Source: Opitutales bacterium (GTDB taxonomy: Bacteria > Verrucomicrobiota > Verrucomicrobiia > Opitutales > Opitutaceae). From it: a stretch of 12,203 nucleotides of DNA. The notes under the pieces are model-generated. The model was not told the DNA's origin. It saw nothing but the letters and a program-made list of their open reading frames with translations, and searched no databases. A program made the translations under genes and the position numbers. The stretch lies in the NCBI GenBank assembly GCA_021772595.1, contig JAJFLS010000260.1, positions 1 to 12,203 of the forward strand, given 5' to 3'. Position 1 is the first letter of the stretch, and each line of letters begins with the position of its first letter. Positions 1-7,316 of this stretch are shown here, piece by piece.

Positions 1-751
1 CAACCTGCTCGTCGAGTGAGGTCATCATGGCCGCCTTTTCGCGACGGCGAGTATTCTTTATTTCGGGAAAAAGATCATAGTGTTTCTGCAAATAATCGTT
101 CGGCGTGTGGATAGCGTTGAACGCCACATAGAGAAAGAAGGGAGAAGGATCCCCTTTGGCCTCTTCGATAATCCGGACCGCTTCTGCGCCAATCAATTCT
201 GTGCTGTAGCCGGATTCGTAGTTGAGCTCCCAGTTTTTGTGCCAGTCATGGAGCCCTTGCGTTGAGTGATTGAAGAACCCAATCGCTCCGCCAGAATGCC
301 CAAGAAAGGAAGCAAAGCCCTTGCTCAAAGGATGATTGGAACGGCGCTGCCAACCCAGGTGCCACTTGCCCGTGATCGCCCGCGTTTCATAGCCTGCCCT
401 TTCAAGGGAGGCAGGAATTAGTACCTCATCGTCGGGAATCGCTCGTGTTCCCCAAGTCTTAACCGTGACACGTTGAAGCCCGAAACGCAGCGGATAACGT
501 CCTGTCATCAGACCTGCTCTGGTAGGAGTGCAAATCGCCGTGACGTAGTAACGGTCGAGCTCGACACCTTCCTTCGCAATCCGGTCGATATTAGGAGTCG
601 GGAATTCAGCTCCGTGATAGCTGACATCCCTCCAGCCCATATCGTCAGTAAGAATTATCACTACATTAGGTTTGTCCGCCGCCGAAATCGGCGAGATCAA
701 GGCTAGGAGCAACAGGGATCGAGCGAGCGAATACATTGGTCTCAATTGCAT
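1..751 (-). CDS. Sulfatase, arylsulfatase B-like, exported (3' end beyond window)
   Basis: About 250 N-terminal residues of a family that is usually 450-500 long; the rest lies beyond the left edge. Sulfatases hydrolyse sulfate esters using a formylglycine made from Cys (or Ser) in C/S-x-P-x-R. Here the site is ICTPTRAG with Cys near residue 74, so it is the Cys type and needs a maturation enzyme not in this window. Also visible are the metal-binding ILTDDMGW (residues 33-40) and the sulfate-binding GKWHLG (128-133), then KGFASFLGHSGGAIGFF, typical of arylsulfatase B-like members. A signal peptide (SLARSLLLLALISPISAA) precedes ADKPNVV, implying export. Two in-frame ATGs, at 751 and 736, could start it; neither has a good Shine-Dalgarno, and the 736 start gives a neater signal peptide. 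It is separated from the upstream operon by a terminator and 500 bp, so probably has its own promoter. The substrate cannot be told; a sulfated polysaccharide is plausible from context. Confidence 0.93.
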   Translation of the reverse strand, partial: MQLRPMYSLARSLLLLALISPISAADKPNVVIILTDDMGWRDVSYHGAEFPTPNIDRIAKEGVELDRYYVTAICTPTRAGLMTGRYPLRFGLQRVTVKTWGTRAIPDDEVLIPASLERAGYETRAITGKWHLGWQRRSNHPLSKGFASFLGHSGGAIGFFNHSTQGLHDWHKNWELNYESGYSTELIGAEAVRIIEEAKGDPSPFFLYVAFNAIHTPNDYLQKHYDLFPEIKNTRRREKAAMMTSLDEQV

Positions 752-754
752 AGA

Positions 755-769
755 GTCTGACAGTCAGAC
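755..769. promoter_or_regulatory. Perfect 15-bp palindrome at the sulfatase start, candidate operator
   Basis: GTCTGAC-A-GTCAGAC is a perfect inverted repeat with 7-bp arms around one base. It ends 3 bp before the ATG at 751, where a ribosome binding site would be, or 18 bp before the alternative ATG at 736. The position suits a repressor site or an mRNA hairpin affecting initiation. A function is inferred only from symmetry and position. Confidence 0.3.
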
Positions 770-863
770 GCAAGCCAGGACTTGGAGACCGGAGGTCCGA
801 GCGTGCACGAGAGAGGGACAATTCACGTCCTCGCTTCGTTACTCTTATGTTATGAAAGTATCG

Positions 864-888
864 CTCAGCGCTCGCCGCTCTCGCTGAG
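864..888. repeat. GC-rich inverted repeat, 7-bp arms
   Basis: CTCAGCG (864-870) and CGCTGAG (882-888) are perfect inverted arms around an 11-bp spacer, about 115 bp upstream of the sulfatase start. No T-run follows on either strand, so it is not an obvious terminator. It could be a protein-binding site or chance. Confidence 0.25.
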
Positions 889-950
889 GCTTTAGCGCGA
901 TTACGCGCCAGATTTCCGACAAAAGCAGGTAAACAATAATTGGGCGCAAG

Positions 951-989
951 CTGACAAAAAGTTTTCCAACATTGGAATATTTTTGACAG
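951..989. repeat. 39-bp imperfect inverted repeat in the intergenic region
   Basis: Left arm 951-969 and right arm 972-989 are near mirror images. CTG-n-CAAAAA at the outer left pairs with TTTTTG-n-CAG at the outer right, and TTCCAA pairs with TTGGAA at the centre around CA. About 15 positions of each arm match. This is longer than usual for chance in 500 bp and is a candidate regulator-binding site or transcript hairpin about 200 bp upstream of the sulfatase. Confidence 0.4.
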
Positions 990-1201
990 CTTCTTGGCCA
1001 TAAACCAGCTCAACTACCGAATTAATCTCGATACTGCTCATACGCTTTGCGACGCCGTAGTAATGTATCGTTGCACTGCTCGTTCTAGCAGAATGACGGA
1101 GCGGAGCGTAGATGGCGAAGCAAACCACCGTACCGATGGACTCGATAGGAGAAATCAACAGGATGCGCTCCCGTAGCAGACCAAAAGCGAAAAGAGGAAA
1201 T

Positions 1202-1224
1202 CCTCAAGGGGTGAACCTTTGAGG
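1202..1224 (-). terminator. Probable rho-independent terminator of the operon
   Basis: On the minus strand, 28 bp after the RraA-like stop codon, CCTCAAAGG pairs with CCTTGAGG around a 6-base loop, leaving one bulged A. It is followed by a T-rich stretch with two TTTT runs (about 1184-1200). The tail is not a continuous U-run, so efficiency is uncertain, but the place is right for the end of the operon. Confidence 0.5.
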
Positions 1225-1251
1225 GGCTGAATTCGAATTTCGGGCCGACGT

Positions 1252-2199
1252 CTACCACGTACGCTCTTTAAGCAATTCCTGTATCTGTTCCTTGGGTACC
1301 GGGAGTTCATCAATATGGCTCTCAAGCCATTGCGAAAAGTCCTTCTCAATTTCGTCGGTCCAGCGATCGTCAATCTGCCCAGACGTATAGACGCCCGCTT
1401 TAAGACGCTCGAATCCGAATGCATCTCGAAGTCGAATGAGTTCAGCGGTTTTGACCACTTTTTCCGCCAAATGCGCAGGAACAACAATCACCCCTTCACG
1501 TTTGCCCAAGATTACATCGCCAGGCATAACGGTCACATTGCCAATATTGATAGGCACATTGATCCCAGTGATCATAGACGCCCAGTAGAACCCCGGATTC
1601 CAACCGCGCACAAAGCCATTGAATCCCTCGATGCGTTCAAGCTGCTCCAAATCACGGGAGACTCCATTGAACAATACTCCATTACCCGACTTAGCATAAA
1701 TTGTCGTTCCCAGGCTGGCGCCTATGATGGGGCCACCTTCCAACCGTTTATAAACATCCGCCACGTAGACATCGCCCTGAACCAACATGTCGATGGGCCA
1801 CGAGACCTGAGCTCCAATTCGACCATCTGCCTCACCCATCTCATTAATAACATCATTGGCAACTTTTCTGAGCGGCATGTACTGCACCGTCATCGCGCGA
1901 CCAACCAGTATTTCACCGGGATGAACATGTTCCCAGCCTTCTTCAAATTGGTAGTCGTAGCCTTCATTTCTCAGCACGACCCAAGCGGCTTCGATATCGA
2001 CGGCTTTCATCCGCTCAATGATACTGTCGGAAACTTTGGGCCGGCCATTTTCGAATCGCTCGCCTTTCCATTCAGGAGTAAAACGAATCATGCTCTCCCG
2101 ACTCATATTGAGCGGCATTGCCGAAGTGATCGAATTTAACACAAGAAGGCACAATAAAGGAATTAATAATCGGATATCTATCTTTGTGTTCATGGTCAT
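1252..2199 (-). CDS. RraA/HMG-aldolase-like protein with an N-terminal signal peptide
   Basis: 315 residues. The core (about 95-250) resembles the RraA-like fold that includes 4-hydroxy-4-methyl-2-oxoglutarate/CHA aldolases, class II pyruvate aldolases, and the RNase E regulator RraA. Visible signatures are the glycine-rich GASLGTTIYAKSGNGVLFNG (160-179), the Arg-Asp pair of SRDLEQL (R182, D183) matching the pyruvate/Mg binding motif, and PGDVILGKREGVIVVPAHLA (226-245), the usual C-terminal signature. Two features are unusual. The N-terminus (IDIRLLIPLLCLLVLNSITSA, within residues 7-27) looks like a signal peptide, and about 65 extra residues follow the core. It is the last gene of the operon, 44 bp after the FucD-like gene. 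Retro-aldol cleavage of a 2-keto-3-deoxy acid to pyruvate is the best guess from context, but an exported location would conflict with that. Starts at 2199 and 2193 are equivalent; neither has a Shine-Dalgarno. Confidence 0.85.
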   Translation of the reverse strand: MTMNTKIDIRLLIPLLCLLVLNSITSAMPLNMSRESMIRFTPEWKGERFENGRPKVSDSIIERMKAVDIEAAWVVLRNEGYDYQFEEGWEHVHPGEILVGRAMTVQYMPLRKVANDVINEMGEADGRIGAQVSWPIDMLVQGDVYVADVYKRLEGGPIIGASLGTTIYAKSGNGVLFNGVSRDLEQLERIEGFNGFVRGWNPGFYWASMITGINVPINIGNVTVMPGDVILGKREGVIVVPAHLAEKVVKTAELIRLRDAFGFERLKAGVYTSGQIDDRWTDEIEKDFSQWLESHIDELPVPKEQIQELLKERTW

Positions 2200-2243
2200 T
2201 AAGTTGTTTTAGTTAAAGGTTCGAACTGTCGGGGGCTCCATCG

Positions 2244-3470
2244 TCAAACGAAGTCAGAGCTGGTTCCGGGTTCTTGGGGAGTTTCATATATTCCACCATT
2301 TACGACTGATGGATGCAAAAAGTATTCTCTGAGATGAGGAATATGTTCGAGGAAGAGGGCTTCGTGTCCCATAGCGATGTGATTAAACAAAACCAGATGT
2401 TGATGAATCTGCCCCATATCACCCACATGTGGCACAACGGGCAAACCGAACTTTCGGGCCAATAGACTTACCGTGATAAACTCGCTTATTCCGCCGACTC
2501 GAGTGCAGTCGACCTGAACAAATTTAACGGCCTCCGCCTGCATGAAGTTTTTAAAGAGCACGCGATTCGAAACATGTTCTCCCAAGGCGATATCTATGGG
2601 CGCAATTTCTCGGGCCAAGGTTTGGTGAGCAAAAACGTCATCCGGTTGAGTGGGCTCTTCAATCCAGTAGGGCGACATATCACTTAAAGCTTTCGAGGTC
2701 GAAATAGCCTTGGGCAGGGTCCAACTTTGATTCACATCGAGCATCACTTTTGCATCGGCGCCTGCTCCTTCCCTCACCAAATAAGCCCGGCGAATATCAC
2801 GTTCCGTCTCGGGCGAACCTACCTTCAACTTCATAGCCGTAAAGCCAGCGGCGACCGCCTTCTTGACGTTTTCTCTTACCTGCTCATCCGAGTAGTTAAA
2901 CCAACCAATGGAGGTGTCGTAACCCGGGTAACCTAATTCTAGAATCTCTTCCCGCTCTGAACGGCTATTCTCATGATCGAGCAAAATGCCGAGAGCACCT
3001 TCTTTGGTAAGCACTTCTTCGAGATAACCAAGATCCAAGGTGTTAACGATTTGCTCAGCTGATAAATCCAGAAGCAAACGCCACAACGGAACTCCACGGC
3101 TCTTGGCCCACAAATCGAAACAAGCATTCGTTATGCTCGCCAAGGCCAAGTGCACCATGCCCTTGTGTGGGCCCAACCAACGGTACTGAGGGTGATCTGC
3201 CATTTGCCTGAACGCGACTCCAAACTGGGACATCAATTCCTCAATTTCACAACCGACCAATGATTCGGCTAACCCTTCGATAAGAGAACAAATCTCCCTA
3301 TTCCCCGCCCCAATTGTAAAAACAATACCGGTACCGCTAATTTTGCTGTCGGTATGTAAATGGGTTACCGCGTATGAATACACTGGGTCGGTGTGCACCG
3401 AATCAGTGCCGCCTCCCTCTTTCAAGGGAAACGCTTTCACAGACGTCGTAATCTTAGTAATGGCATGCAT
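2244..3470 (-). CDS. L-fuconate dehydratase-like enolase-superfamily enzyme
   Basis: 408 residues, full length. In the enolase superfamily a general base abstracts the proton alpha to a carboxylate, with Mg2+ stabilising the enediolate; FucD-type members dehydrate L-fuconate to 2-keto-3-deoxy-L-fuconate in the cytoplasm. FucD-type signatures are HTDPVYSYA near residue 26 and GYPGYDTSIGWFNYSDE (180-196). Catalytic elements are K-x-K (MKLKVG, K214/K216), metal ligands D245 (MLDVNQSW), E271 (WIEEPT) and E298 (LGEHVSNR), D321 (VQVDCTRVGG), H348 (VPHVGDMG) and E375 (FLEHIPHL). The spacings of 26 and 27 between the metal ligands fit the family. FucD proteins I recall have PHAGGVGL where this has PHVGDMGQ, so the exact substrate may be another aldonic acid. 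The ATG is 3 bp after the tctA stop with no Shine-Dalgarno, suggesting translational coupling. No signal peptide. Confidence 0.9.
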   Translation of the reverse strand: MHAITKITTSVKAFPLKEGGGTDSVHTDPVYSYAVTHLHTDSKISGTGIVFTIGAGNREICSLIEGLAESLVGCEIEELMSQFGVAFRQMADHPQYRWLGPHKGMVHLALASITNACFDLWAKSRGVPLWRLLLDLSAEQIVNTLDLGYLEEVLTKEGALGILLDHENSRSEREEILELGYPGYDTSIGWFNYSDEQVRENVKKAVAAGFTAMKLKVGSPETERDIRRAYLVREGAGADAKVMLDVNQSWTLPKAISTSKALSDMSPYWIEEPTQPDDVFAHQTLAREIAPIDIALGEHVSNRVLFKNFMQAEAVKFVQVDCTRVGGISEFITVSLLARKFGLPVVPHVGDMGQIHQHLVLFNHIAMGHEALFLEHIPHLREYFLHPSVVNGGIYETPQEPGTSSDFV

Positions 3471-3473
3471 AAA

Positions 3474-4967
3474 TCAATTTTGAGTAGAACCGTATCGATA
3501 TCTTTTATACAGCGGAATGGAAAGTAAGGCGATTGAGGAAATTACGAAAATCAAGGATATCGGACGTTGAATCATTGGCAGAAAACTTCCATTCGACGCC
3601 ATCAATCCCATCTGCAAATTTTCTTCTGCAATCGGAGCCAAAATAAATCCGATAACGAATGGTGCCAGGGGGATTTTCGTCTTTTCAAATCCGAATCCGA
3701 GCAATCCGAAAAAGATCATCGTCCACACGTCGAACATTCGCGTCGAAAGAGCGAATGATCCGACAATGCAGAAAACGAGAATCACTGGCATGAGCAAACT
3801 CCGGGGAATCGAAGCCAGGCGAGCCAAGTAACGAACCGCCACAATCATGAAGAAAAACATGAACACATTCGAGACGAACATTGCTCCCATAATGGTGTAG
3901 ACCATTTCGGGATTCTGCTGGAAGAGCAATGGGCCTGGTTGCAAGCCATGGATGAGCAAACCACCCAGCAATATAGCATCGATCACGCTCCCAGGTATGC
4001 CCAGGGAGATTAAGGGGATGAGCGCACCCCCGATCGTGGCGTTATTTGCCGACTCCGAAGCCACGATGGCTACTTCGGAACCTTTACCAAACTTGGCCTG
4101 TTCGGCTGGCTTGGCCATAGACTTCGCCGCGCTGTAAGCAGATACAGATCCGATATTCGCCCCTATACCTGGCAGGATCCCAACCCACGTTCCTATCACT
4201 GAAGAACGAATCAAATTGATCGCTTGATCCTTCCAATCCTTGAGCTTGAAAAACATATCCCGCGTCCGCTTGACCGGTATGATTGTAATCTTCTCATCAA
4301 TACGACTTAGGTCGGAGATTATCTGGCTAATCGCAAACATACCAATGAGCACCGGCAGCAATTTTAATCCGCCGCTCAACTCCTCAAATCCGAAGGTAAG
4401 CCGCAAATTCCCGGTAGCTTTATCAATTCCGGGCAAGGAGGCGAGGACCCCGAGCGAAGCAGATAAAAATGCGTGACTGATCGATTTCCCTCCAACCGAA
4501 GCAATGAGCACGAATGCGAGAAGTACTAAAGCGAAGAAGTCGAAAGGTCCCAGCTTCGTCGAGTAGCGCGCTATCGGCCCCGATAAGGAGATTAAAAACA
4601 GCCACGAAATGCACCCTCCGACAAACGATGCCGTTATACCCAAACCTAACGCCCGACCCGGCTTTCCCGCCCTTGCCATGGGATAGCCATCCATGGTTGT
4701 CATGATGGACGCTGGCGTTCCCGGCATGCGCAACAGGGTCGCCGTAATGAGGCCTCCGCTGATCGCTCCCACATACATGCTGATTAAAAGAATAAATGCG
4801 TTTACCGGATCCATGTTAAAGGTCAGCGGCAGAGTCAGGGCAATTAACATGGCTCCGGTAAGACCTGGAATCGCTCCCATCGTAATACCAAGCACAGTAC
4901 CTATAATGACTAATAATAGTCCCTGAACACTAAAGAGATAGGCGGATGCTATATGTAAGGCTTCCAT
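3474..4967 (-). CDS. tctA: TTT transporter large permease subunit TctA
   Basis: 497 residues, the usual length for TctA, the roughly 12-helix inner-membrane subunit of TctCBA-type, ion-gradient-driven carboxylate transporters. The duplicated family signature is clear: GAIPGLTGAML (31-41) in the first half and GILPGIGANIGSVSAYSAAK (263-282) in the second. GTPASIMTTMDGYPMARAGK (83-102) and SLGIPGSVIDAILLGGLLIHG (321-341) are also typical. Hydrophobic segments fill most of the sequence. I chose the ATG at 4967, which has GAGGA six bases upstream; an in-frame TTG at 4973 abuts that site and is unlikely to be used. It follows the TctC-TctB fusion by 9 bp, so the complete transporter is encoded by two genes. 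The substrate is unknown; the next gene suggests an aldonate or related sugar acid rather than citrate. Confidence 0.96.
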   Translation of the reverse strand: MEALHIASAYLFSVQGLLLVIIGTVLGITMGAIPGLTGAMLIALTLPLTFNMDPVNAFILLISMYVGAISGGLITATLLRMPGTPASIMTTMDGYPMARAGKPGRALGLGITASFVGGCISWLFLISLSGPIARYSTKLGPFDFFALVLLAFVLIASVGGKSISHAFLSASLGVLASLPGIDKATGNLRLTFGFEELSGGLKLLPVLIGMFAISQIISDLSRIDEKITIIPVKRTRDMFFKLKDWKDQAINLIRSSVIGTWVGILPGIGANIGSVSAYSAAKSMAKPAEQAKFGKGSEVAIVASESANNATIGGALIPLISLGIPGSVIDAILLGGLLIHGLQPGPLLFQQNPEMVYTIMGAMFVSNVFMFFFMIVAVRYLARLASIPRSLLMPVILVFCIVGSFALSTRMFDVWTMIFFGLLGFGFEKTKIPLAPFVIGFILAPIAEENLQMGLMASNGSFLPMIQRPISLIFVISSIALLSIPLYKRYRYGSTQN

Positions 4968-4973
4968 GATCAA

Positions 4974-4978
4974 TCCTC
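4974..4978 (-). promoter_or_regulatory. Shine-Dalgarno of tctA, overlapping the upstream stop codon
   Basis: GAGGA lies six bases before the tctA ATG (4967) and overlaps the TGA stop of the TctC-TctB gene (4979-4977). It decides the start and is the clearest ribosome binding site in the operon. Confidence 0.7.
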
Positions 4979-6320
4979 AGGGCAAATCAATGGTGAATAA
5001 TTGAGTGAATACAAAATGGAGCCCAAACGACATAACCAGAGCTATCTCCAATACATAAACAAATTTTCGTTTATCGCTGTGCGTCAAGAAGAGGCCACTA
5101 GCCATAATGAAAACAATGGTCGCCCATACGAATGGCAGAATTCGAAGCCCCATTAAAAGGACATAAACGATGGTCATTAGAATCGTGCCGAAGGCTAAAT
5201 CATGTCGTAAACGCAGCGTATCCGTTTTTTGAGGTTCTACCCTCGAGTTCAACCATCGTTTTCCAAATACAATCAGACTAAAGAGCCCGACCGAAACCAA
5301 AGTCCAAAGCGTGAAGTCGGGAAGTTCCACTCGATTTTTCGGCTTTATCGAATCGAAGATCTCCATCCTCTGCTTAATGCGCGTATTCATTTCATCGCCT
5401 ACGATAATCCTCGGCAGGATTTCCAAGTCCTTCGTTTTCTGCAGGACGTAATCGGTTTCCATAACCCTGGCCAGTACACCGGCAAAGTAATCAACTATCT
5501 TCTGATCGGTTCCCTTAGGAAACCACCAGTAATGAAGATTACCACCGAACACAGGGAACCCTAGTTCTATCCCGGTCGGGATATCCGGAATCGATACGAT
5601 ACGCTCTTCATCTAAATAAGCGATCGCCTTCAATCCATTCTGTTGAAAACGAATATACTCCCCCACCGATAAAATAATTACGTCCAAGTGCCCTCCCATC
5701 ACTCCGGCCAGGCGATGGGCTCCACCGCCGGTTGCAACAAAACGAAATCGAGCGCCGGGCAAGGTATTCTCCAACATGATAGCGCAGAAATGGGACGGGG
5801 TATTCAGGTTTAGGCCAAACTTCAACGTTTCCGGTTGTTCCTTGGCCGCCGCCATCAGAGCACCCAGAGATTGGTAGGGAGATTTTTCCGAAACGAGAAT
5901 CACCACTCCATATTCCCCTGTGGCAGCTACCGCCTCATAATCGTCGGGACCATTGGGTGACTGTCCTGTAGATTTCGCGACCATCAATGCTTCGTGCAAA
6001 CAGAGTGCCGTGTATCCATCAGCTCGAGCATCTTTCACATAGCTGCTGCCAATGGAAGTGCCACCTCCGGGTTTATTTACGACGACCAGAGGTTGCGGCA
6101 TGAGTTGGTTGTCGTTGATCGCCTTTTGCACGATTCGCACAAAAGTATCTGATCCGCCGCCTGGTTGAAATGGCACTACCACTCGAATCGGTTTCCTTGG
6201 ATAGTCATCACCGCTATATGAGCCGGCCTTAAAGTACTGAAAAACAGACAGAAGTATTAGCCCAGCAATGCATGCATGCTTAATAGCGTTGGTTTGAACA
6301 GTGGTCATGCTAATCGCCAT
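4977..6320 (-). CDS. Fused TTT substrate-binding protein and small permease subunit (TctC-TctB)
   Basis: 447 residues in one uninterrupted frame. Residues about 43-325 are a Bug/TctC periplasmic solute-binding protein, with IRVVVPFQPGGGSDTFVR (45-62) and VVVNKPGGGTSIGSSYV (79-95), the two loops that usually hold the ligand carboxylate. Residues about 335-447 are a TctB-like domain with four hydrophobic segments: 336-353, 374-392, 395-413 and 420-444. TctC and TctB are normally separate proteins of about 320 and 150 residues. The N-terminus has one hydrophobic stretch (15-30) followed by GSYSGDDYP, which may be an uncleaved anchor or a signal peptide. The binding domain would sit in the periplasm joined to the permease helices. 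The start is ATG 6320, 9 bp after the propeller stop; ATG 6308 is possible. There is no strong Shine-Dalgarno. I see no frameshift or stop at the junction, so it reads as a real fusion. Confidence 0.9.
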   Translation of the reverse strand: MAISMTTVQTNAIKHACIAGLILLSVFQYFKAGSYSGDDYPRKPIRVVVPFQPGGGSDTFVRIVQKAINDNQLMPQPLVVVNKPGGGTSIGSSYVKDARADGYTALCLHEALMVAKSTGQSPNGPDDYEAVAATGEYGVVILVSEKSPYQSLGALMAAAKEQPETLKFGLNLNTPSHFCAIMLENTLPGARFRFVATGGGAHRLAGVMGGHLDVIILSVGEYIRFQQNGLKAIAYLDEERIVSIPDIPTGIELGFPVFGGNLHYWWFPKGTDQKIVDYFAGVLARVMETDYVLQKTKDLEILPRIIVGDEMNTRIKQRMEIFDSIKPKNRVELPDFTLWTLVSVGLFSLIVFGKRWLNSRVEPQKTDTLRLRHDLAFGTILMTIVYVLLMGLRILPFVWATIVFIMASGLFLTHSDKRKFVYVLEIALVMSFGLHFVFTQLFTIDLP

Positions 6321-6329
6321 CCGAATGCT

Positions 6330-7316
6330 TTATCGATGTTTGGGACCGGTTACTTCCCACCAATGTCCTTGGTTCATGGTTTTGAGTACGCCGCCAACGC
6401 CTCCATAGTACAAGGTCGGCGGTGAGGTTTTCGGATCAAATACCAAACACCACGCATGATTAGACCAACGAAGTCCGGCGGATTTGAAGTGATCCCCCCG
6501 GTCCTTGCTTATAAATACGCCGGCCTTAGTTCCCACATAAACATGGCTTGGATTTGCCGGATCGATAGCGATGGATGCGATGTGCTCGGTTAAGGTCTCG
6601 GCTCCGGCAATCCATGTTTTACCTCCATCCATACTGCGGAAAACGCCACGCGGCTGCGTTCCGGCATAAATAATGTTGGGATCGGTAGGATCAAGAGCCA
6701 AGGCACGCACATCGACATCGTAAATTCCCTGAGGGTCGGCTGACCAATTCTCCGCTCCATCGGTTGTTTTGTAAACTCCGTGCCAGGTGCCTGCATAGAG
6801 TGTGTCAGGATTCCCAGGATCGATCACGAGGGCCCGCACGACTTTATCTATCACCCCGCGATTCACTTCCTTCCAGGTTTGACCTCCATCTTTCGTTTTA
6901 AATATCCCTGTGCCTTCTGTACCCGCATAGACAATACGGTTATCGCCCGGGTGCATTACCAGAGCGCGAATCCTGAGATCGGCAATTCCCTGGTTTACCG
7001 CCTTCCAACTGATGGCAGCATTTTCGGACTTGTGTACGCCCATCTCGTAAGTACCGGCGTACAGTATGTCGGGATTGGATTGACTTACGACAATCGCTCG
7101 CGGTGAAAGCGTATCGAGACCGTAGACCGGCCAACCGTCCGCTCCGCCTTCCAGAGATTTGCAGAGACCTTTGGCGGCGCCTGCGTACAGGACCTCCGGA
7201 TTAGTCGGGTGAATGGCAATGGCCTGCGTCTCCCCGTGACCGGGAGAACCCATTTGCGCGAACAGAGTAGGGCTTATCAGCAACGCAGCGAAAATAAGTA
7301 TCAAATCATGCTTCAT
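6330..7316 (-). CDS. Exported seven-bladed BNR/Ycf48-type beta-propeller, copy 1
   Basis: 328 residues: a signal peptide (MKHDLILIFAALLISPTLFA) followed almost entirely by seven repeats of about 43 residues. Each has a core like hxxhAxhPxNPxxhYAGTxxGVxKSxDGGxTW. Clear Asp-box examples are KTKDGGQTW, KTTDGAENW and RSMDGGKTW; the last two blades are degenerate. The family (BNR/sortilin-like/Ycf48-like propellers) serves as binding or assembly modules, and some members are glycosidases. No extra catalytic domain is present and I see no lipobox. I start at ATG 7316 rather than 7367 because this puts the signal peptide first and gives exactly the 328 residues of the paralogue at 9370-10356, with no gap needed to align the two. 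Always paired here with the large toroid-like protein, so it may be its partner or a substrate-binding accessory (inference). Confidence 0.85.
   Translation of the reverse strand: MKHDLILIFAALLISPTLFAQMGSPGHGETQAIAIHPTNPEVLYAGAAKGLCKSLEGGADGWPVYGLDTLSPRAIVVSQSNPDILYAGTYEMGVHKSENAAISWKAVNQGIADLRIRALVMHPGDNRIVYAGTEGTGIFKTKDGGQTWKEVNRGVIDKVVRALVIDPGNPDTLYAGTWHGVYKTTDGAENWSADPQGIYDVDVRALALDPTDPNIIYAGTQPRGVFRSMDGGKTWIAGAETLTEHIASIAIDPANPSHVYVGTKAGVFISKDRGDHFKSAGLRWSNHAWCLVFDPKTSPPTLYYGGVGGVLKTMNQGHWWEVTGPKHR

Larger units (their letters stand above)
752..1251. other. Intergenic region between the RraA-like gene and the sulfatase gene
   Basis: About 500 bp with no convincing gene on either strand. 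It holds a probable terminator for the upstream operon (1202-1224), a long AT-rich imperfect inverted repeat (951-989), a GC-rich inverted repeat (864-888) and a perfect 15-bp palindrome just upstream of the sulfatase start (755-769). The sulfatase promoter must lie here if that gene is transcribed separately, but I see no clear sigma-70 -35/-10 pair. A 46-codon minus-strand frame (1041-901) is present but unsupported. Confidence 0.7.

Noticed and set aside
864..888. Hairpin as an intrinsic terminator
   Set aside because: There is no T-run on either strand after the stem.
666..1013. Minus-strand frame of 115 codons overlapping the sulfatase start
   Set aside because: It is out of frame with the sulfatase signal peptide, Arg/Ser/Ala-rich and low in complexity; it looks like chance.
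901..1158. Minus-strand frame of 85 codons, including a 46-codon part from ATG 1041, in the intergenic region
   Set aside because: The last part looks somewhat protein-like, but I recognise no family, there is no Shine-Dalgarno, and the nested inverted repeat at 951-989 lies inside it. It could be a gene remnant but is not supported.
1315..2139. Plus-strand frame of 274 codons
   Set aside because: Antisense to the RraA-like gene, which has clear family motifs; its translation has no recognisable domain.
4971..4973. TTG 4973 as the tctA start
   Set aside because: The Shine-Dalgarno directly abuts it; ATG 4967 has normal spacing.
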